A DNA stretch of 64,000 nt from Tunturiibacter gelidiferens (lineage in GTDB: Bacteria; Acidobacteriota; Terriglobia; Terriglobales; Acidobacteriaceae): positions 2,108,001 to 2,172,000 of the forward strand of contig NZ_JACCCV010000002.1 of the NCBI RefSeq assembly GCF_013410115.1, read 5' to 3'. The number at the start of each line of letters is the position of its first letter. Within the stretch, counting starts at the first letter, position 1. Of the stretch, positions 17,110 to 26,708 are shown piece by piece. The translations under genes were made by a program, and so were the position numbers. Under the pieces are notes generated by a model. That model was given only the letters and a program-made list of their open reading frames with translations. It ran no database searches and was not told where the DNA came from.

Positions 17110-18463
17110 TCAAACAATTGCTCGTCGAACGGCCATTGCCTCTTCGCGAAGTGGGCCAAGGCGGGTCTGTTCGAGTGCATCGCGATAGAACATGTTGTAT
17201 GTGTCGAAGGGTATGAGACGTTCACCGTCCGGGTGGGCAATGTGGATGCAGGTCTTCTTGATCGATCGGAGATCGAAGGTTTGAGCATCGATGAACTGGA
17301 CGATGAGGATGCGGAACAGATTGTCGTATCCGAGGTTCTTGGGCGCGAGAACCTGTGGGAGGCAGCAGAGAAGTTCGCGTAGAGTGTTGGCTTGCGATTG
17401 GGGGGAGTGGTTGGTCGAGAAGAGCTTGAAGATTTGATTGCGTAGGTCAGGGCTGCGTTCAATGCTGGCGCGGACGGCGGGATCCTGCTCGTAGATGATC
17501 GTATTGCGACCGCCATTGATGAGGACGTCGGGCGAGACGAGGCCGGTAAGAGGGACGACCTTTCCAGCGAGCTTCAAGGCGTATCCCATCGCGAGGGAAT
17601 CGGGATGGCAGGGGACGGGAATGAGGTCTTCGGGCTTGAAGTGGGTGGTCTGGTTGAGGATGAGACGGCGAACTTCGGATAGTGTGAGGCGGTGGGCGTC
17701 GCTGGTGTAATTGACGAGGCGTCCGGCCTGTTGAACGTGTTGGAAGGTGACGCCGCGCACACAGGGGTGTTGCAGAGCGAACTCGACGATGGAGCCGAGT
17801 TCGTCGTCGTTGACGCCGCGTTCCACTGTGGCCACCAGCGTTGTCGAGATGCCGAGTTTATTCAGTCGCTCGAGTGCACGCTCGCGGATGTTGCGCAGGT
17901 CGGCTCCGCGCAGCTGTATGAGGGGTTCGCGACGAAGAGAGTCGAACTGAAGGTATAGCTCGAAGCTTGGCATGTAGGTTGCGAGGCGCTCGGCAAATGC
18001 CTCATCCTGCGCGATGCGGATGCCGTTGGTGTTGACCATGAGGTGGCGGATGGGTCGACGCTTGGCTGCGTCCAGAACTTCGAAGAATTGGGGGTGGAGG
18101 GTGGGTTCGCCGCCCGATATCTGCACGATGTCAGGTTGCGCTTCGTTCGCGACGATGCAGTCTAGCATGCGCTCGATCTGGTCGAGAGGCTTGAACTCGG
18201 TACGGTGGGTTCCGGACTGCGCGTAGCAGATGGGGCAGGAAAGATTGCAGGCGTCGCAGATTTCCAGGAGCGAAAGGCAGGAGTGTTGCTCGTGGTCGGG
18301 GCAGAGGCCGCAGTCGTAGGGGCGACCGAAGTTGATGGGAGTGTTGTAGCGGTCGGGCATCTCGGGGGGTTTGATGAAGACTTCGCGACAGCGCCCGATA
18401 GTAGTCCACATCGTCCGAAATCAAGACCCGCTCGAAGCCATGGCTGGGGCAACGCTTGAGCAT
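17110..18463 (-). pseudogene. Radical SAM protein, tetraether-synthase (MJ0619/Tes)-like, frameshifted near the N-terminus
   Basis: The long frame (18411 to 17110, 433 residues) has the radical SAM motif CNLSCPIC (C55, C59, C62), the preceding DCGLCPDHEQHSC cysteine cluster (C34, C37, C45), an SGGEPTLHP glycine motif and VNTNGIRIA. The usual N-terminal piece of the family (a C..H element followed by SDDVDYYRRCREVF) is present but split: CPSHGFERVLISDD and DYYR are read from an ATG at 18463 in another frame. The frames join if one G is removed from GGG at about 18394. The expected first Cys pair was not found upstream, so it is also truncated. The cysteine pattern resembles archaeal MJ0619-type enzymes that couple lipid tails; substrate here is inference. 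Confidence 0.75.
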
Positions 18464-18648
18464 GAAGGTTAGAGCCCAGAATTTCGTAAATACACGTGTC
18501 CAATCGGCATAGCAAAGACGTCAGAGTGCGCAGAATGGTATGTCGCGCCTTGCGGCGGCCAACTATGGCGTCAATGATCGACGAATCAACCCCCTTGTTC
18601 TAGTATTTGTTCAGTACGCGTCCGCGCGGAATCCACCCTGGAATGAGG

Positions 18649-18960
18649 AAATAGTACTTCGCTCTTGCGATTATTTCTGATGCCTCCATCCGCTAGAACC
18701 CCGCCTTGTACTGTACCCCTGTGGAGCGCCGGATACAGTGGCCCTGACCAATCATCAATGCATCCTTCGATACCTGCTGGATGCGTTGGGGCTACGCCCC
18801 ATCAATGCGTAGGCTCAAGGGCAAGAGTCCGTGAGACAAACAAGTTTAGCGTTCTTGAAGTAGGTCATTAGATGGCTGCATGTTCCCCTCGTCGAATGTT
18901 CGGGGGGAAGAATAATGAGTGCTCACCCTCAAAGCTGATCGCTGCCGCGACCCGGCCCTA
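18649..18960 (-). pseudogene. Decayed second copy of padR with its upstream DNA
   Basis: This stretch aligns by eye with 3715-4090 (the intact padR gene plus upstream DNA). Shared blocks include GGATACAGTG, GGGCAAGAGTCC, TTCCCCTCG and GGGGAAGAATAA, with many substitutions and small indels that break the frame and one deletion of about 20 bases near the start codon. The permease that normally follows padR is absent, and the DNA to the left is unrelated. Confidence 0.75.
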
Positions 18961-19024
18961 TAAAAGCCGCTAGAGGCGCTATCCAAATCTGATCGCCACA
19001 AGCCGACCGATTCAGCTCATGACT

Positions 19025-19615
19025 TCATTGACACGCCAACCCATAGGCAGCATCAACCACAGCATTTTGGCGAGATCTATCAAGGTCACCTAAGGAATTG
19101 GCCAAAGCCTTCCAAGCGCCACCCTCCTTCCGCATCGCGTATATGCGATCGGCTCCACTAGCAAATCGAGAGGTCAGGAGATGGTCACATTCTGCTTGTC
19201 TGGTTTCGCTAGGCAAATCCCCACGAATACCAAGAGGTTGTTGGGGTTCGGCTGTCTTTTGTCCCTCCGGGATCAACCCAAGTTCGCGAAATGCAACAAA
19301 AGACCGAGCTTCTGCAGGGCTGTAGCCTGCATTTGTCCAGTCGGCTATCTGGTGCTGTATGGAAGGGGTGAGCCAACCGTGAGAGCGAGCCCCCAAACCG
19401 ATGAATACAGCCATTGGACACGCAAGACCGAAAGACGCAATTCTCAAGACCTTGGTGCCTTCAGTTGTTTGGGAAGAAAGTCCAAAGAAGGTAGCAACCA
19501 GCGCGACCAGTGATGAGACCACGATCGCCACCACCGGAGCGGTGGACATCCCGACAAGGATCCCGACCGCCGCGCCGAGTCCGACCCCTGCGAAAATCTC
19601 TTGAATGCTTCGCAT
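19025..19615 (-). CDS. Small membrane protein, paralogue of the one at 43.1-43.7 kb
   Basis: 196 residues. Three hydrophobic segments near the N-terminus are glycine-rich (GVGLGAAVGILVGM, then ATFFGLSS, then CPMAVFIGLGA), followed by ARSHGWLTPSI and a soluble helical tail. The protein at 43074-43673 has the same layout and a near-identical HGWL-PSI segment followed by a Q-[IV]-A-[DN]-W helix. That paralogue is coupled to a secreted trypsin-like protease; this one has no such partner. Function unknown. Confidence 0.7.
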   Translation of the reverse strand: MRSIQEIFAGVGLGAAVGILVGMSTAPVVAIVVSSLVALVATFFGLSSQTTEGTKVLRIASFGLACPMAVFIGLGARSHGWLTPSIQHQIADWTNAGYSPAEARSFVAFRELGLIPEGQKTAEPQQPLGIRGDLPSETRQAECDHLLTSRFASGADRIYAMRKEGGAWKALANSLGDLDRSRQNAVVDAAYGLACQ

Positions 19616-19868
19616 CGCTTCTCCTACTGATTGAGCGCATCGAAGTCAAAGTGCCATCCGCGCGTGAACCGAGGTAAAGCAAACCGTTCGTCGGGACCTT
19701 GCGAAGTATCTTACAACACACATGAGGACTTCCGGAACTACTCAATCCGCTGCGAATTATCTGCTCAGCATTTGACAGAGCCTGCTGAATGTCGGATCAT
19801 ACCGGCATTCTTGCTTATAACAAGCGGAATGCCAGTGGGCTCGTAATGGATGATGCAGGAGCATCGCC

Positions 19869-21698
19869 ATGTCCAGCAACTTGCTTTCATCGGGGCTATC
19901 TCTCTTCCTAATCGCAGGATTGGCCGGTTGTAGCGGAACCTCCCCTGTACAGCCACAGCCCTCAATCACTGTGAGCCTGACTGCGCCTACAACCACCGTG
20001 CAGGCAGGCAGGAGTGTTCAGCTTACGGCGAGCGTAAGCAATGCCAGCAATACTACCGTTATCTGGGAAGTGAACGGGATTTCCGGGGGAAACTCCACTC
20101 TGGGAACAATTACAACTTCAGGCCTCTACACTGCTCCACTGGAGCAGCCGAACCCGGCAACCGTCGTGGTTCTGGCTGCCGCGGCCGCGGATACATCCGC
20201 CTCCGCAGTCGTAAACTTTACCATAGGACCTCCTGTAGCGGTAGCGATCACCCCGAAAGCGGTAACTGTTCTAACAGGGAGCACCTTTGCATTCACTTCC
20301 ACTGTAGACAATGCCTCAGACAAGTCGGTGAGTTGGTTCGTGAATGGAATCAAAGGAGGGAATTCAACGTTCGGAACTATTTCGATTCTGGGTTTGTATA
20401 CTGCTCCCCCGACATCACCGGCCTCATCCACTGTAAGTGTCACGGCAGTATCGAACACGGACCCTGATAGGTCTGATACGGCCTCCGTCACCATCGCCTT
20501 TCCGCCCGCGATAGTTGTAAGCGTGACGCCGTCAAACAGCGCCTTGCAGACTGGCACCAGTGAACAGTTCAGCGCCACAGTGGTAAACGCCAGTACCACC
20601 GCGGTGATCTGGAAGGTGGCAGGCGTGACTGGTGGCGATGGGACCGTCGGGCATATCTCGGCCTCCGGATTCTACTCAGCTCCCAGCGTCGTACCGGACC
20701 CCGCGACAGTGGTCATATCCGCAGTCTCGCAGGCGGATCAAACGGTGAGCGGAACCGCCACGGTAACTCTTTCACTTGCTCCGCCGCCCGTCTCCGTTAC
20801 TGTCTCCCCCAAGACGGCCAATGTCCAGGTCGGCAGGACACAGCAGTTCAACGCCACCGTCGATCACGCCAGCGATACGTCTGTATCCTGGCAGGTCAAC
20901 GACGTCCCAGGAGGCAACTCAACCGTGGGAACTATTTCGAATCTTGGCGTATATACGGGTCCGTCTGCTGTGCCTACTCCCTCGACGGTTCAGATCAAGG
21001 CTGTATCGAACCAGGATTCCTCCATGTCCGACCTAGCTTCCGTGACTATCCAGCCTGATATCTCGGTGAGCGTGACCCCGAGCACGACAAATCTTATCCT
21101 GGGGCAGAGTCAACAGTTTACCGCGAACGTAAGCAACAGCAGCAATCAGAGTGTCACCTGGAGCATCGCCGGAGCAAATTGTTCAGGCGCCGGTTGCGGA
21201 GTGATTACGACGGGTGGCAATTACACGGCGCCCGGATCCATACCGACACCAAATCCCTTCGTGACTGTCACAGCAACGTCCTCAGTCAACCCGTCGGTAT
21301 TCGGCGTTGCGACAGTGAAAATCACCCCTGTGCCCACTCCAACGGTCCAGATCTCCGGTGCCAGCCACGTCGCGCTCAACACTCAGTACATCTACACTGC
21401 TACGGTTTCGCTCGACTTGATGAACCAAGGCGTTACTTGGTCGCTGGTTTGTCTTCAGGACAGTGAAGGCATACCAGACTGCGCAAACATTGATGATAGC
21501 GGCACACACGGAGATAACGACATGGATAACTTCACACTAGCTCCCAATACTTCCAATATCGCACTTACAATCGTCCTACAGACACCCAATCCCACTGACA
21601 CAGGAGAGAAATTCCTGTTACGTCTGACTGCAACGAGCGTCGCGACCGGAAGCGATGGAACCCACGGGATTGCGACTATTGACATATCTGCGCCTTAG
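19869..21698 (+). CDS. Lipoprotein with five to six tandem Ig-like repeats
   Basis: 609 residues, AGGAG ribosome-binding site seven bases before the ATG. A signal peptide ends in a lipobox (LAGC, Cys 21). The rest is built of repeats of about 88-90 residues, each with a pattern like VSV-P----V-AG---QFTA-V-NAS---V-W-VNG--GGNST-GTI---G-YTAP, typical of bacterial Ig-like (BIG2-type) domains common on acidobacterial surfaces. Five repeats are clear and the last segment is divergent. Likely an extracellular adhesin or scaffold; no enzyme domain seen. Confidence 0.85.
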   Translation: MSSNLLSSGLSLFLIAGLAGCSGTSPVQPQPSITVSLTAPTTTVQAGRSVQLTASVSNASNTTVIWEVNGISGGNSTLGTITTSGLYTAPLEQPNPATVVVLAAAAADTSASAVVNFTIGPPVAVAITPKAVTVLTGSTFAFTSTVDNASDKSVSWFVNGIKGGNSTFGTISILGLYTAPPTSPASSTVSVTAVSNTDPDRSDTASVTIAFPPAIVVSVTPSNSALQTGTSEQFSATVVNASTTAVIWKVAGVTGGDGTVGHISASGFYSAPSVVPDPATVVISAVSQADQTVSGTATVTLSLAPPPVSVTVSPKTANVQVGRTQQFNATVDHASDTSVSWQVNDVPGGNSTVGTISNLGVYTGPSAVPTPSTVQIKAVSNQDSSMSDLASVTIQPDISVSVTPSTTNLILGQSQQFTANVSNSSNQSVTWSIAGANCSGAGCGVITTGGNYTAPGSIPTPNPFVTVTATSSVNPSVFGVATVKITPVPTPTVQISGASHVALNTQYIYTATVSLDLMNQGVTWSLVCLQDSEGIPDCANIDDSGTHGDNDMDNFTLAPNTSNIALTIVLQTPNPTDTGEKFLLRLTATSVATGSDGTHGIATIDISAP

Positions 21699-21717
21699 AT
21701 CAGTGTTGCTCCGCTCA

Positions 21718-23097
21718 CTAGAACGTGTACGACAGCCCAAATAGTGGGACAGGTTTGGAATGAAGCCCTGCGTCATTGAGACGGAACAAGCCATTTGCGG
21801 TGATCAGGAAATTTCCGATCGGATTGAACTTGACGCCTGCGGCAAGGCTGGCCAAATTGATGGTGTCAAATGAAGTTAAAATATCAGCGTGGGTGTTCCC
21901 TCCAAAGTCTGTAAAAGTGCTTGTGGTGATCTTTGAGCCATGAAGCAACGTTCCACCAATGAAATCAGCCGATAGGCCAATTTTCTTGGAGACGGAACCG
22001 TCCGCGCCGACCGAGTAAGTTAGCAGGTTTGGCAGGTGCTCTTTGGTCACTGGCTGGCTTGTCACATCACCGGCGAGCACAGTAGAGCCGTTCCCTTGAA
22101 TACCGATCGATGCATGCGGCGAGATCTTGCCTACTCGAGCACTGTATGTTGCGAATGGCCGGAAGCCCCAGGTTCCCGATCCCAGGAAGTTATTAGGATC
22201 GCCGGTGGGTATACGAAAATCCACTCCAAGTGCTACGGCGTACTTCTCTGCTTGTCGTGCGAGATATTTGGTACGCAGTGTGATGTCACCCATGCCGAAG
22301 GAATATCCGGTGTTGAAGAATTGACCATAAAACGGGCTAGCGGCGTTGGCGAATTTATGGTTGACGGGAGGTGCCTCGAAATTGAATATTGTCGCATTCG
22401 AACTAATGCCCATCCGCACATCAAGGATCGGGACGGCAAGCGATAAGTCGAGCCTATCTGTAATGCCATAAGTCCCTACCAGCGTTATCTGGTGCACCTT
22501 CAGATCTATTCGGTTCTGGGTGGCGATAACGTCTCTGGTGTAGATCGGCTCTCCGTCGAGGCAGTCGGTGGGATCGATGGAGCAGACCCCTGGTTCAGGC
22601 TCATGAGTAAACACCGCCCCGAAATTCTTTAAGTTCACACCGTCCGCTTTGTCAAAGTTAAAATACTGATAGCTAAGACTGACGAATATCTTGTTCCTGC
22701 CCAAGGTCTCAGCTCGATCCGTCAAGATCGGGCCAAAACTATTTGTCGGTGTGACCACACCACCCGAAAAGATGAAGCCAGCGACTGGAGCAGCAATTGG
22801 GAGTTGGCTAAGTTGTACACCGATTTCTGCGTTGATCGGCCCGAAGCTCCTGACGCTGGAGGCCTGAAAGTGCACCTGATGGCCTTGAGTATCGTCCAGC
22901 GGACCGCCATTCGTCGCACCGACAAGTCCACCTGGTCCGTACACCTGCGGAACCAGACACACCAGGTCCCCTGATCTCGCGGGATTCGGGGTCAACACCT
23001 GCGTGGGGCACGGGCTAGCGCCCTGTCCTAAAGACGATACTGCCGCAGATGAAAACAGGATAAGTGCTACAAGTAAAATTGCGCCAAACTTTGTCAT
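21718..23097 (-). CDS. Exported barrel-like outer membrane protein
   Basis: 459 residues from the ATG at 23097, which has a GAGGAG ribosome-binding site; a longer frame upstream is not needed. The start is a standard signal peptide (MTKFGAILLVALILF... SLGQG). The remainder is strand-rich with alternating pattern and ends in an aromatic residue (SYTF), as outer-membrane barrels do. It resembles transporter-like outer-membrane proteins of unknown substrate. It is 123 bases downstream of a secreted caspase-like gene on the same strand. Confidence 0.75.
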   Translation of the reverse strand: MTKFGAILLVALILFSSAAVSSLGQGASPCPTQVLTPNPARSGDLVCLVPQVYGPGGLVGATNGGPLDDTQGHQVHFQASSVRSFGPINAEIGVQLSQLPIAAPVAGFIFSGGVVTPTNSFGPILTDRAETLGRNKIFVSLSYQYFNFDKADGVNLKNFGAVFTHEPEPGVCSIDPTDCLDGEPIYTRDVIATQNRIDLKVHQITLVGTYGITDRLDLSLAVPILDVRMGISSNATIFNFEAPPVNHKFANAASPFYGQFFNTGYSFGMGDITLRTKYLARQAEKYAVALGVDFRIPTGDPNNFLGSGTWGFRPFATYSARVGKISPHASIGIQGNGSTVLAGDVTSQPVTKEHLPNLLTYSVGADGSVSKKIGLSADFIGGTLLHGSKITTSTFTDFGGNTHADILTSFDTINLASLAAGVKFNPIGNFLITANGLFRLNDAGLHSKPVPLFGLSYTF

Positions 23098-23219
23098 GTT
23101 CGTCTCCTCAATGAGATGGACTGTCTTGCTCGTGGAATACGCGGAATGCAAAGATGGACCTGGATGCCTGAAAACTACTTTGGTACTGGACCGCAAAAAG
23201 AATTCTTACTAAGAGAGAC

Positions 23220-24524
23220 TTACTGAATTGAATCGATCGTCCAACTGCCTCCGCTTTCGGGTCCTCTCTTCAACTTCATTGTGGCTTTCTGCGAAGGGAT
23301 CTTCTTGGTTCTGCCACCGGTTGTATAGCTGAGCTCTTCCAAGAAGTTGATGGTGGCGGTGTCCGCGCCCACCTGGGGAGAACCGACAACGGCGCAGTTT
23401 AGCGTTACTGATTTCGCTGTTTGGAAGAAGATCTGAAGGTTCTTAATGTTTTGGGGAGTTATGCTCGGCCAGAGCTTACGCAATGCCGTCAAGTCTTCAG
23501 TCTCATAGGCACTTCGATACTGCTCCAGAACTTCCCTGACATCCTGTCCGCTCGGAGTGGAACGCGAAACGTCGGCGCTTGAATTTCCACCATCTGCAAT
23601 CATCGTCGTAAGTACCGAACAACATAGCTCAATTGGTTGGCTATGACTTGGTTGTCTGAAGAACACGAAATCGCCACCATCATGATCGGAATTGACGATT
23701 GCGCTGTACTGTGGAGTTTGTCGAGAGCGTCCGGCGACTCTCACTACCACTCTTTGAAACAGTGAGGCGGCGGTGAACTGGGCGCCGTCCATCTCACGCA
23801 GACTCTGCAAGATCACTGCAGCGAAGATGGAATGACCATCAGGCCCACCATCAGCAACTGGTTCATTCCCGCCGCTTGCCATTATGTTTCGGGACTTGAT
23901 TCTTTGTAGTTTGGCCAGATAGTATCCACGTTCCTGTGGCTTGATATCGGCGTTGATATCGGTGAAGTCGATCCCTCCGCGTAAGAGGGCTCCTGAATAA
24001 CAACTGTCGGCAATAATCAGAACATGAAGAGATTTTATGACACGGAGCTCCGCGGTGATGTCTTCCGAACTGACCCAATTCGCATTGTTCCCAGCCTGAG
24101 CATCCACTGGAAGCCAGTAAGCCACCTTGGCCTCGGAATCGTTATTTCCGTGACCCGCGTAGTAGATGAGTAGGTTAGAGTTGATCGGAAGCTTGTCGCG
24201 GTAAGTGGCGAGCGCATCGAGGATATTGGCCCGTGAGGCGTTCAGTAACAGCGTTGTGCCAAACCCATATTGCTCGCGGAGCAAGTGCGCGAGCGCCTGA
24301 GCGTCATTCGATGCTGTCTGGAGTTTCGGAAGGAACTGGTAATTGTCATTGCCAATTATCAGTGCGTAGTAAGGGCCAATGGGTCCTGTTTGCAAAGTCT
24401 GCGGACTGACGTCCTGTACCCCACGCTGGCTTCTCTGCAGAATCAGCATGGCAGCAGTAGCATTGCCATCTGGAAACAGGAGGACTGTAATCGCGACTAG
24501 TATCCACAACCTAATACGACGCAT
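23220..24524 (-). CDS. Secreted caspase-like (C14) peptidase with NTF2-like C-terminus
   Basis: 434 residues from the ATG at 24524, placed eight bases after GGAGG; the earlier GTG lies inside that site. After a signal peptide, the caspase fold runs from ALIIGNDNY to about residue 290 with the catalytic dyad H125 (YYAGHG) and C175 (IIADSCYSG). The last ~110 residues, starting near REVLEQYRSAYETED, look like a SnoaL/NTF2-like domain. It is the second of two caspase-like genes in tandem, 145 bases after the first. Substrate unknown; the signal peptide puts it outside the cytoplasm, unlike metacaspases in typical immune systems. Confidence 0.85.
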   Translation of the reverse strand: MRRIRLWILVAITVLLFPDGNATAAMLILQRSQRGVQDVSPQTLQTGPIGPYYALIIGNDNYQFLPKLQTASNDAQALAHLLREQYGFGTTLLLNASRANILDALATYRDKLPINSNLLIYYAGHGNNDSEAKVAYWLPVDAQAGNNANWVSSEDITAELRVIKSLHVLIIADSCYSGALLRGGIDFTDINADIKPQERGYYLAKLQRIKSRNIMASGGNEPVADGGPDGHSIFAAVILQSLREMDGAQFTAASLFQRVVVRVAGRSRQTPQYSAIVNSDHDGGDFVFFRQPSHSQPIELCCSVLTTMIADGGNSSADVSRSTPSGQDVREVLEQYRSAYETEDLTALRKLWPSITPQNIKNLQIFFQTAKSVTLNCAVVGSPQVGADTATINFLEELSYTTGGRTKKIPSQKATMKLKRGPESGGSWTIDSIQ

Positions 24525-24668
24525 GGGGTGCGCCTCCACTTCGAACCACTTGCTGCGGATTGCCTCCGCAGATCGAGCTCCCCAATATAGTGAAATGCTT
24601 TTGAAACTGGGCCCAAAGCACCCCTACCAGGCAGAAGCAGCGCTCCGATCGGGAGCACACTTCCAGTC

Positions 24669-26684
24669 TCAGGGGCCATCAACCCCACGTCTCACCAATA
24701 GTACTCGCTGTACGGTGGTCCAAGTGCCTAGATCCAACGGTCTGCTCAGAAGTGGAGCAACACCCCGACTGACTCCACTGGAATCCATAAGGAGCTCCTG
24801 GAGTTCGTCCAGTTCGCCATTATCCTGAGACCCGCCTCGAATCCGTCCCTGTGTTATCGGAGTCAGGTCGATCGGCTTCTGACTCGCGAATACTTTTAAA
24901 ACGTCGGTTGCGCTGGAGCGGCCTTTAGGGACGAATGTCTTGAAGGATCTGAAAAGGGTTAGGTGTGACTTCAAGACCTCATCCGCCCCCTGTTGGCTCG
25001 GATAGGCGACGGTGATGCTTCCGTCACTTGATAAGTCCAGTATGGCAACGTAGAGGTCCTTCTCGGAGTCATTCGTGAATGTAGAATCGATTGCTTCGCC
25101 CTCAAGAACTTCCATGTCCGGCGTTCCCGTTTGCGCCATCGGGTTCCGCGTGTGGCTGCCCCGGATGCTGAAGCTGACGCTGATTGCCGATTGAGTATTG
25201 TTGATCGATAAAACATTGAACCACTTGGCCCAAGCTTCGAGCTGCCCGACCACCCTATCTACGGCGGAGCTATCGTTCACCGTCACGGAGGACAAGATGG
25301 AAGAATCTGCCGCGAGCGTTTGCACGCTTTGCGCCGCCTGCCGTAGTTGCATGTTGCAGAGGGTAGGTCTGTCGACGATCTCGATGTACTTAATACTTCG
25401 CAGGGCGTCTCTGATCGCCTGTAACGTGAGGGATCGTTCAACGCCGTCGAGATAGATCCGTGCCCTGGAACTACTGTAGCGATGCTCTCGCTCCACGGCT
25501 CGCGACGCTGAAGCGATTCTGCCCCCCGCAAGAATGACCGCTTCCGAATTTAGGGCATCGACCGAGACAAGCTGCACCTTTGCAGTAGGCTGCTCTGGTG
25601 CGAACTGCTTGCTTCCTGGGGGATAAACGTCGTAGACAGACCCCGACGTAGCTCCTTGAACCTGTCCAATCCCGAGGATCACCCTCTTGGGATCAAGCAG
25701 CGATGGCGATGCCGTCACATAGACTCCAGCCAGGCTGCTGCCATCTCCAAAGATATGTTGATCGGCCTCCGCACCCTCTAGAGAAGGATGTTGTGCAGGA
25801 TAATTTGCTGTGACACTGGCTGTCACGCTGTCCATCACGTCCCGATAAGTGGCTCCCGCACTCGCACTCCGGAGTTGACGAGCGAGGAAGTAGGTCAACG
25901 AGCCGTGATCCTTTCCTTCGCTGAAGTATTCGAACGCACCCTCGTTGGAAGTCGCAGCGGAAATGAAGGCAAATTTGAGAGATGTCCCGCCACCTTTAGG
26001 ACTCAAACTGCGTTCGGTCGCCATCTTTTGGCTGGGTAAAATTCGCGAGTCTGCGGGAATTGACCGTACCCTCGCGCCCCGAACAAGAGTACCCGAGTGG
26101 CAGCTATCGAGAATAAACGTGAGATTTGTGGTCTTGGCCGCAAGCTGAACCAGAACCGCATGCAACTCGGCGCCACTGATATCGAATACTTTTCCCTCGG
26201 GGTCACGCGAGTCGTATGGCACAATCGTCTCGTCAAGGCCGTTGATCATCTTTCCTGTAGGGTCTTTCATCTGCGAGCCATGGCCGCTGTAGTGGAAAAC
26301 CACTATGTCGCCCGCGTGAGTTTTGGCGATCAAGTGGTTTTGAATCGCATTCATGATCCCGGCGTGCGTTGCCTCGGAGTCTTTCAAAACGAGAATATTC
26401 TCGGGTAGGAACTCAAACTTGCCAATGAGAACCTGCCTTATATCTTCAACATCGTTGAGTGATCCCGCTAATCGCGGTATCCGGTCCGCATATTCATAGT
26501 TGTTAATCCCCACAAGAAGAGCAAGTTTCGTTGGAGTGCCTGCAGGAGAAGCCCCATGAGACTCGGCTGCGATTTCGGATCGCATCGTGTTTCCCGCCGC
26601 CTTCCCAAAAAAGGTACTGGATCCCAGTGCAGACAATACGAGCACCAAACATGCTAGAAGTACCAAGTCCAGCCTCTTCTTCAT
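24669..26684 (-). CDS. Secreted caspase-like (C14) peptidase with DUF4384-like domain
   Basis: 671 residues from the ATG at 26684, after GGAGG. A signal peptide (MKKRLDLVLLACLVL...) is followed by a caspase fold starting at LALLVGINNYEY, with H135 (FHYSGHGSQ) and C195 (ILDSCHSG). A middle region (about 330-480) is unassigned, and a C-terminal part with DLYVAILDLSSDGSITVAYP resembles DUF4384, a domain often attached to surface peptidases and kinases. First gene of a minus-strand series: caspase, caspase, barrel-like protein. Confidence 0.85.
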   Translation of the reverse strand: MKKRLDLVLLACLVLVLSALGSSTFFGKAAGNTMRSEIAAESHGASPAGTPTKLALLVGINNYEYADRIPRLAGSLNDVEDIRQVLIGKFEFLPENILVLKDSEATHAGIMNAIQNHLIAKTHAGDIVVFHYSGHGSQMKDPTGKMINGLDETIVPYDSRDPEGKVFDISGAELHAVLVQLAAKTTNLTFILDSCHSGTLVRGARVRSIPADSRILPSQKMATERSLSPKGGGTSLKFAFISAATSNEGAFEYFSEGKDHGSLTYFLARQLRSASAGATYRDVMDSVTASVTANYPAQHPSLEGAEADQHIFGDGSSLAGVYVTASPSLLDPKRVILGIGQVQGATSGSVYDVYPPGSKQFAPEQPTAKVQLVSVDALNSEAVILAGGRIASASRAVEREHRYSSSRARIYLDGVERSLTLQAIRDALRSIKYIEIVDRPTLCNMQLRQAAQSVQTLAADSSILSSVTVNDSSAVDRVVGQLEAWAKWFNVLSINNTQSAISVSFSIRGSHTRNPMAQTGTPDMEVLEGEAIDSTFTNDSEKDLYVAILDLSSDGSITVAYPSQQGADEVLKSHLTLFRSFKTFVPKGRSSATDVLKVFASQKPIDLTPITQGRIRGGSQDNGELDELQELLMDSSGVSRGVAPLLSRPLDLGTWTTVQRVLLVRRGVDGP

Positions 26685-26708
26685 TGATTCCTCCCATGTC
26701 CAGTTCAC

